A stretch of DNA of 10,253 bases. Origin: CAYNJG01 sp964397295. Its GTDB lineage: Bacteria; Planctomycetota; Planctomycetia; Pirellulales; Pirellulaceae. Below are positions 5,290 through 10,253 of this stretch, in pieces; position 1 is the first letter of the stretch, and every line of letters begins with the position of its first letter. The notes beneath the pieces were generated by a model, which saw nothing but the letters and a program-made list of their open reading frames with translations, was not told where the DNA came from and did no database searches. The stretch spans positions 1-10,253 of the forward strand of contig CAYNJG010000259.1 of NCBI GenBank assembly GCA_964397295.1, in the 5' to 3' direction. Both the position numbers and the translations under genes were made by a program.

Positions 5290-6493
5290 AGTTCGCTTGG
5301 ATCAAGCCAGCTCCAACGTCGACGGTTGGATGAGGAAGACTCAATGCTGATTCCAGCAAGAGTTTCCAAAGATCACGTCCTCGGGCCCCAGTCGCTTCGG
5401 CACATTTTGCGGCGGTTCCAACCACGAATGGAACCGCCATGCTTGTGCCTGACATAGCCTTATAGCTTCCTTGACCTGGCCAGCATGAAAAGATCTCAAC
5501 CCCTGGCCCCACAATGTCAACTTCGCCACCTGACACGACGGAAGAACGGGATGAGAAACTCGCCGGACGCATCTTACGATCAACAGCACCGACCGCCATG
5601 ATCGATCGGCTGTTCGCAGGCCTCATGACAAATCCAAACTGACCATTGTCCCGGTTGGCGTTGTTTCCGGCGGCAGCCACCACGAGCGTTCCAGCATCTA
5701 ACGCGCGCCTTCCGGCCTCTTCGAACATCACGGCGGGCGACTCGAAGCTCGCTCCAAGAGAAAGCGAGACGACCTCACAGCGATTCGCTACTGCCCAGTT
5801 CAGGCCACCTAAAATCCCCCGTACATCACCGCATCCCTGTTCATCGAGAACCTTCGCAATAAAAAGGTTTACTTCTGGAGCAACTCCATACGTCGGTGCA
5901 TGTTCCGGTTGACTCGATCCCGCGACGATGCCAGCGCAATGTGTGCCGTGTCCATTGCGATCATGTGTATCGCCATCTCGGAGGAACGATTGTTGTCGCG
6001 AGAGATCCACCACTGCTGAAAGGTCTGGGTGAGTGGCGTCGATTCCAGTATCGAGCACTGCGACGCTAATACCACGTCCTTTAAACTTCGTAGAGCTATT
6101 GTTCGTCGCAGTGAGTCCCCAAGTTTCGTTCGATGTATTGATATACTCTGGCCGCGTGAATTGCTCAGAAGTTGTGCCAATCGCGTAAACCTTGTGCTCT
6201 GGTTCAATAGACAAGACTGCCGACGCATCGGCGTGGGCTGCGATTTGTGCCGCGATCGTTGCAGGACAATTCACCACGCAGATGTTCAACTCGTCAAACA
6301 CAGTACCATCCCGAGATATTACATCATCAGGGCGAACCGCCTGCCCTTCGAAATCTCGTGCATGCACAAGGTCACGCAATCCGCCATGGTTGCGCAGCAG
6401 TTTAAACCCTTCGCCATCATCGTTGTCTCGAAACGTAACAACATACCGACCGGTTAACTCCTCGGCTGCTGGTTGTGCGAACGAAGGAATCAT
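5288..6493 (-). CDS. Subtilisin-family (S8) serine protease
   Basis: A 401-residue protease with the complete S8 catalytic triad: D148 in VAVLDTGID, H182 in NGHGTHCAG, and S351 in SGTSMAVPFV, plus the oxyanion-hole Asn277 in AAAGNN. Residues about 15-105 (GRYVVTFRD to SIEPEHKVY) look like an I9-type inhibitory propeptide, which folds the enzyme and is then cut off, so maturation near residues 105-135 is expected. The catalytic domain covers about 138-400, normal for the family. HGTHCAG with Cys resembles the proteinase K-like group. The chosen ATG is the first normal start; the frame stays open upstream to a TAG near 6557-6559 with no start codon and no hydrophobic segment. There is thus no visible signal peptide, although MIPSFAQPAAEE looks like the tail of one. 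No Shine-Dalgarno is seen. It is divergent from the sigma factor gene. Confidence 0.93.
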   Translation of the reverse strand: MIPSFAQPAAEELTGRYVVTFRDNDDGEGFKLLRNHGGLRDLVHARDFEGQAVRPDDVISRDGTVFDELNICVVNCPATIAAQIAAHADASAVLSIEPEHKVYAIGTTSEQFTRPEYINTSNETWGLTATNNSSTKFKGRGISVAVLDTGIDATHPDLSAVVDLSRQQSFLRDGDTHDRNGHGTHCAGIVAGSSQPEHAPTYGVAPEVNLFIAKVLDEQGCGDVRGILGGLNWAVANRCEVVSLSLGASFESPAVMFEEAGRRALDAGTLVVAAAGNNANRDNGQFGFVMRPANSRSIMAVGAVDRKMRPASFSSRSSVVSGGEVDIVGPGVEIFSCWPGQGSYKAMSGTSMAVPFVVGTAAKCAEATGARGRDLWKLLLESALSLPHPTVDVGAGLIQAN

Positions 6494-6514
6494 GAATGCA
6501 TTCTCATTATGTAG

Positions 6515-6537
6515 TATGTGAAAACGGACGTCACATA
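6515..6537. promoter_or_regulatory. Inverted repeat in the divergent protease/sigma promoter region
   Basis: TATGTGA (6515-6521) and TCACATA (6531-6537) form a perfect 7-bp inverted repeat around 9 bases. It sits 21 bases before the protease start and 46 before the sigma start, a good place for a dimeric regulator controlling both. The half-site matches the TATGTGA at 3771-3777. A second, shorter repeat, TGAAA-N8-TTTCA, lies beside it at 6547-6564. No firm -35/-10 boxes were recognised for either gene. Confidence 0.45.
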
Positions 6538-6583
6538 GTTTACACTTGAAACTCCGCTATTTCACGCAGGTTGGGCAATACTA

Positions 6584-7195
6584 ATGGATGAGATGGAAGA
6601 CGTAGATCCGACACTCGTCGAGCGAGCGAAGGGAGGAAGCCAGATCGCACTGACCAGGCTGCTCTATCTTGCTGGTTCACGATACGATCGGCACGTCGAT
6701 ACGCGTATTCCAGATAATTTTCGCTCACTCATATCGGCGGAGGATGTCATTCAAATTGCAATTGCTTCTTCCCTCGAGCAGATTGAGAGCTTTAGGTCGG
6801 ACTCGGTCGGCGCTTTCATGTTGTGGTTCAAGCGAATCGCCGAAAACTCCTTACAGTCAGAGATCAGGGCTCTTCGAGCCAAAAAAAGAGGCGGCGAGTT
6901 AAAAGGCGCTGCGAGCAATCCCGATTTCGACGTCAGTCAGCCTCAAATGAGAAACGGCATGCCAGGTGAGAAACTGGAACGCGAGGAAGTCCTTGTGGCT
7001 GTGCGAATGAACCTGGGCCATTTACCCACGATGCAGCGCAATGCAATCCGGATGCATCACCTCGAATCAAAAAGCATTTCAGAAACGGCTGAAACTCTCG
7101 GAACAACACCTGGCAAAATCAGGGGAATCATTGAGCGTGCGAAGAAGACGATGAAGCGGGCGATGGGAAACACTTCTAAATGGTTCTCTAAGTAG
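6584..7195 (+). CDS. ECF-type RNA polymerase sigma factor, planctomycete kinase-linked kind
   Basis: A 203-residue sigma-70 family protein with only regions 2 and 4, the plan of ECF sigma factors. Region 2 spans about 13-100; SAEDVIQIAIASSLEQIESF (51-70) followed by FMLWFKRIAENSLQSEIRALRAKKR (78-102) matches the core-polymerase and -10-binding part. Region 4 is about 133-195, with LPTMQRNAIRMHHLE (148-161) and the helix-turn-helix ISETAETLGTTPGKIRGIIERAKK (165-188) that reads the -35 box. It would direct polymerase to a specific set of promoters. The start ATG is followed by another in-frame ATG three codons on; neither has a good ribosome binding site. No anti-sigma gene is adjacent. Instead the next gene is a Ser/Thr kinase 5 bases away, and kinase-linked ECF groups are known in Planctomycetes. 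Phosphorylation of the sigma factor is a reasonable but unproven mode of control. Confidence 0.9.
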   Translation: MDEMEDVDPTLVERAKGGSQIALTRLLYLAGSRYDRHVDTRIPDNFRSLISAEDVIQIAIASSLEQIESFRSDSVGAFMLWFKRIAENSLQSEIRALRAKKRGGELKGAASNPDFDVSQPQMRNGMPGEKLEREEVLVAVRMNLGHLPTMQRNAIRMHHLESKSISETAETLGTTPGKIRGIIERAKKTMKRAMGNTSKWFSK

Positions 7196-7200
7196 TTCGC

Positions 7201-10200
7201 ATGACTGACTCCGATGCACGAACCGTCGTTGCGGAATACCTTCGGCAGGTTGACGAGGGTATTGCGACTAGCCCAGAGGAAGTTCTCAGCAAACACCCAA
7301 ACATTGCCGACGAGCTTCGGCAAGAGTTTCGAAAACTCAGTACCTGGTCGGATGCTCTCACGAAATCTGGCGACGATCCCATCTTGCCCTCCGCCACCAA
7401 CACGAACACGCAAGTTCTCATTCGTTGCCCGCATTGCAATAAACCGGCCGACGCTAACGTAAACGAAACATCGCAGCTATTCGCGTGCAGCTCCTGCCAA
7501 AACGAATTCAGCTTGATCCGAGAACGCAAATGGCCTTCGCAAATCAATCACTTCGAATTGGTCGAGCGTATTGGGATGGGCGGTTTCGGAACCGTATGGA
7601 AAGCGAGAGATGTCGAACTCGACCGTCTCGTAGCTTTGAAGCTTCCTCGACAGACTCATCCAGATGATGATGCGGCAGAACGATTCATGCAAGAAGCGCG
7701 CACAGCCGCAAACCTCAACCACCCAAACATCGTCCGTGTGTTTGAAGTCGGTGCATTCGAAGGTGAAGTCTATATTGCCAGTGAGCTTATTGACGGCGAA
7801 CCTTTGTCGCAGCGTATTGGACAAGGCCTGACGGAATCTGAAAGCCTTGTTATCGCAGAACAACTCGCTCAAGCACTTGCCTACGCGCACCGCGAAGGAA
7901 TCATCCACCGTGATCTGAAGCCGCAAAACGTCATCATCGATCTTGCTGGAAAACCGTATCTGTCGGACTTTGGGCTTGCCGGTCCAGCAGCGACGGATGT
8001 TACTCTCACGATTACCGGACAAGTCCTTGGTACCCCGAACTATATGTCGCCGGAACAAGCACACGGTGAATCGGTGGACGAGCGGTCTGATGTCTACTCG
8101 TTTGGCGTCTTACTCTACGAGACGTTAACAGGCCAAGTACCATTCCGAGGTACGCTACCCAACATCCTAAGACGTTTAGAGTCAGAAGACCCGATCGGCC
8201 CGAAAAAGATCAACGACCGATTGTCTCGTGATATCGACACGATTTGCATGAAGTGTTTGGAGAAGAATCGAGAGTATCGGTACCAATCTGCCGACGAAGT
8301 CAAAAGCGAGCTTCAACGCGTCATCAATAGAGAACCAATTCTAGCGCGGCCAATCAGTCCATTAGACCAACTCTTCCGCTGGGCGAAGCGCAATCCCACG
8401 ATCACCACACTATCGGGAATTGCCGTATGTGCTGTTTTCGCTGTTGGGTATCTGCTGAATAGCTTATCAGCGCAGCAAACTATCTCCGCCGTAGAATCAC
8501 GCCATACGAATTTGGCGAGAATGAAAGAGATTCGAGCCGGAGCCAAAGCGGGATATCGGACTCAGGTATTCGACCTTATCCGAAACAACCCTGACATGCT
8601 CGAAGACAGCACTTTCCATGATCCCGTTCGTGATATTGCTATTCAGTCAATGGGAGATTTCGCTGGCTACACACCACTGCAACTCAGCCTCGAACACGTG
8701 GCAACCGCAGCTATCAACTTCGATGGCACCTTGATCGCCATCGCCTATCACGATGAAAAACACGATGACGCCCGTATCGAAGTGCGCAGGACCACCGACC
8801 TAGACAACGTGCTGCACTCCTTCAGCAATGAAGGCTCGCTTGACCGTGCGATTTCACTGCGTTTTCCTGGTAATTCCAGCGACCAATTGGTGTGGCTCAA
8901 CTCGCAAGGAGTGCTCAAGAGATCTGAGTGGTCAAAAGGCCAAGTCGATACGACGGTCATTGCTCGCCTTCGAGAATTCCCGGTCGACGAAGAGAACAAA
9001 CCAACGAACAGCGTTACCGCCGGCGCGATTTCACTGGATGGCACGAGAGTCGCAATGTGCGACGACTTGGCCACAGTTTCACTCTACGACATCAACCATT
9101 CAGAATCGGTTTTCTCCGAACGTGTAGATACCTTAGGTAACGCACAATTTCGAAACGTGGCGATCAGTGAAGACCAACGCTTTCTCGCTGCCGGATACTC
9201 AGATACCGCTGGTAGCATTGGTGGACTCATGCGATGGGATCTTTCGAACAACAGCCCGCCGGTCGACGCCCCACTTAATATGGGATCACAGTATCAGAAT
9301 GGCTTAGCGTTCACTCGCAACGGCGAGCATGTCGGGGTCGGCTGCGAGCAAACAACGCAGTACGAAGTTCGGTCGATGGAAGTTCGCCAATCATTCGAAG
9401 GCTCCGAAACAGCGGCATTAGCCTTCAGCCCCAACGATGATTACTTAGCCATTTCTTACATCTCTGGCGAGATTGAAATTCGTCATCGGAAAAGCCAAAC
9501 CCCGGTCGCGCATATTGCCTATGGAAACACCCTTGGGCCAATGGGGGCTGCTTTCAGCGAGCAAGGGCGCCACCTTATGGTTTGGAATAAGCTTGAACTG
9601 CAAATCGTCGATATGGAAGCAAACCTAGAACGCCTTGAATTGGCGGGGCATCGCCGAGGAATCCCAGCACTTCGATTTGCTGAGGGCGGAGACATACTGA
9701 TCTCGTCGGGCAAGAATGGATTTGTTCGTCGCTGGGATACACACACCGGTAAACTGCTTTCAGAAAACGCATTGGGTAGCCAAGTTCAATGTGTCGTTCT
9801 GGATCCACAAGAGAAGTGGATGGTGACGGCCAAGTGGGGTAAGGACGCGAAGCTTTCCGTTTGGAGCTACCCGGAAGCAAACCATGTTCGAGACATACCG
9901 AACGAATTGGGGAGCATCTGCGGCCTTGCCCTTTCGCCAAGCGGAAAACTCCTTGCGGCGACGGGTGATCATGGTTTGAGTCTTTGGAAGACCACGACGA
10001 CGGACACAGACCTTAAGCTCGAACATTTGTTCTCTCAGCCAGACAGAAAAGCACCCCGAGAGGAAATGAACGGTAAGTTCCTAACGTTTGACCCCAATGA
10101 AGAACGAATCTTCCACGCAACTCGATGGTGGAATCTCCACTGGCTTGAATTGAGCAACTTCGAATCGCACGCTTTCGCGGACGGACGCAGCTTGCTGATG

Positions 10201-10253
10201 GGCTTCAACAGCATGGCGTTCACCAAACAGCGAGACCTGGCGTTCATCAACCC
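7201..10253 (+). CDS. Membrane-anchored Ser/Thr protein kinase with zinc-ribbon-like N-terminus and WD40-like propeller (partial, runs off right edge)
   Basis: An open frame of 1017 codons with no stop before the window end. Residues 1-50 resemble the leader common in planctomycete kinases (EYLRQVDEG...LSKHPNIADELRQEF). C76, C79, C96 and C99 form a CxxC-x16-CxxC zinc-ribbon-like knuckle. The kinase domain is about 118-375: glycine loop IGMGGFGTV (124-132), ATP-binding K147, helix-C E165, catalytic HRDLKPQN (D238, N243), DFG (D256), then GTPNYMSPEQ, so it should be active. One membrane helix lies at about 401-420. From about 500 onward are WD40-like repeats, clearest at FVRRWDTHTGK (841-851), KLSVWSY (884-890) and GLSLWK (925-930), which should form a beta-propeller outside the cytoplasm. 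The ATG lies 5 bases after the sigma factor stop with no Shine-Dalgarno, suggesting translational coupling in one operon. The likely role is to relay an envelope signal to the sigma factor. Confidence 0.95.
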   Translation, partial: MTDSDARTVVAEYLRQVDEGIATSPEEVLSKHPNIADELRQEFRKLSTWSDALTKSGDDPILPSATNTNTQVLIRCPHCNKPADANVNETSQLFACSSCQNEFSLIRERKWPSQINHFELVERIGMGGFGTVWKARDVELDRLVALKLPRQTHPDDDAAERFMQEARTAANLNHPNIVRVFEVGAFEGEVYIASELIDGEPLSQRIGQGLTESESLVIAEQLAQALAYAHREGIIHRDLKPQNVIIDLAGKPYLSDFGLAGPAATDVTLTITGQVLGTPNYMSPEQAHGESVDERSDVYSFGVLLYETLTGQVPFRGTLPNILRRLESEDPIGPKKINDRLSRDIDTICMKCLEKNREYRYQSADEVKSELQRVINREPILARPISPLDQLFRWAKRNPTITTLSGIAVCAVFAVGYLLNSLSAQQTISAVESRHTNLARMKEIRAGAKAGYRTQVFDLIRNNPDMLEDSTFHDPVRDIAIQSMGDFAGYTPLQLSLEHVATAAINFDGTLIAIAYHDEKHDDARIEVRRTTDLDNVLHSFSNEGSLDRAISLRFPGNSSDQLVWLNSQGVLKRSEWSKGQVDTTVIARLREFPVDEENKPTNSVTAGAISLDGTRVAMCDDLATVSLYDINHSESVFSERVDTLGNAQFRNVAISEDQRFLAAGYSDTAGSIGGLMRWDLSNNSPPVDAPLNMGSQYQNGLAFTRNGEHVGVGCEQTTQYEVRSMEVRQSFEGSETAALAFSPNDDYLAISYISGEIEIRHRKSQTPVAHIAYGNTLGPMGAAFSEQGRHLMVWNKLELQIVDMEANLERLELAGHRRGIPALRFAEGGDILISSGKNGFVRRWDTHTGKLLSENALGSQVQCVVLDPQEKWMVTAKWGKDAKLSVWSYPEANHVRDIPNELGSICGLALSPSGKLLAATGDHGLSLWKTTTTDTDLKLEHLFSQPDRKAPREEMNGKFLTFDPNEERIFHATRWWNLHWLELSNFESHAFADGRSLLMGFNSMAFTKQRDLAFIN

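Noticed and set aside
7477..8064. 195-residue minus-strand ORF inside the kinase gene
   Set aside because: Antisense shadow of the kinase catalytic domain, where every expected motif is present on the plus strand.
1..10253. CRISPR array, tRNA, rRNA, insertion sequence or prophage
   Set aside because: No regularly spaced repeats outside the RTX coding array, no tRNA-like cloverleaf, and no transposase or integrase motif or terminal inverted repeats were seen.

Overview
The window most likely comes from a planctomycete of the Pirellulaceae type (Rhodopirellula/Blastopirellula relatives). Four things point there: a secreted-protein N-terminus carrying a LEPR-XLL-like motif, PEP-CTERM sorting tails, an ECF-type sigma factor sitting directly in front of a Ser/Thr kinase with a WD40-like propeller, and widely spaced genes with weak or absent Shine-Dalgarno sequences. 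This is inferred from gene content; there is no rRNA or other phylogenetic marker in the window.

Left part (1-2480): the tail of an unrecognised gene enters from the left edge. After about 400 bases without a convincing gene comes a 522-residue protein at 545-2113. It has a LEPR-XLL-like N-terminus, an indel-free array of 18-residue RTX calcium-binding repeats, and a C-terminal domain with a zinc-peptidase motif (HEIAHNFDEQH). A strong terminator follows, then a doubtful small ORF ending just before a second perfect hairpin.

Middle part (2481-5287): two secreted PEP-CTERM proteins on the plus strand, both made to be sorted by an exosortase that is not in this window. The first (2796-3608) carries a spondin-N-like domain. 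The second (4079-5200) has no recognisable domain. Between them lie a very strong terminator, a CRP-like palindrome with a possible -10 box, and a long hairpin, which together could mark a small RNA.

Right part (5288-10253): a subtilisin-family protease on the minus strand is divergent from an ECF-type sigma factor. The sigma gene is followed after 5 bases by a large membrane-anchored Ser/Thr kinase that runs off the right edge. The roughly 90-base divergent spacer holds a perfect 7+7 inverted repeat that could co-regulate both directions. The kinase has an N-terminal zinc-ribbon-like cysteine cluster, a complete catalytic domain, one transmembrane helix and an outer beta-propeller. The sigma/kinase pair is a known planctomycete arrangement, in which the kinase probably senses an outside signal and controls the sigma factor. 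Whether the protease belongs to the same circuit is inference.
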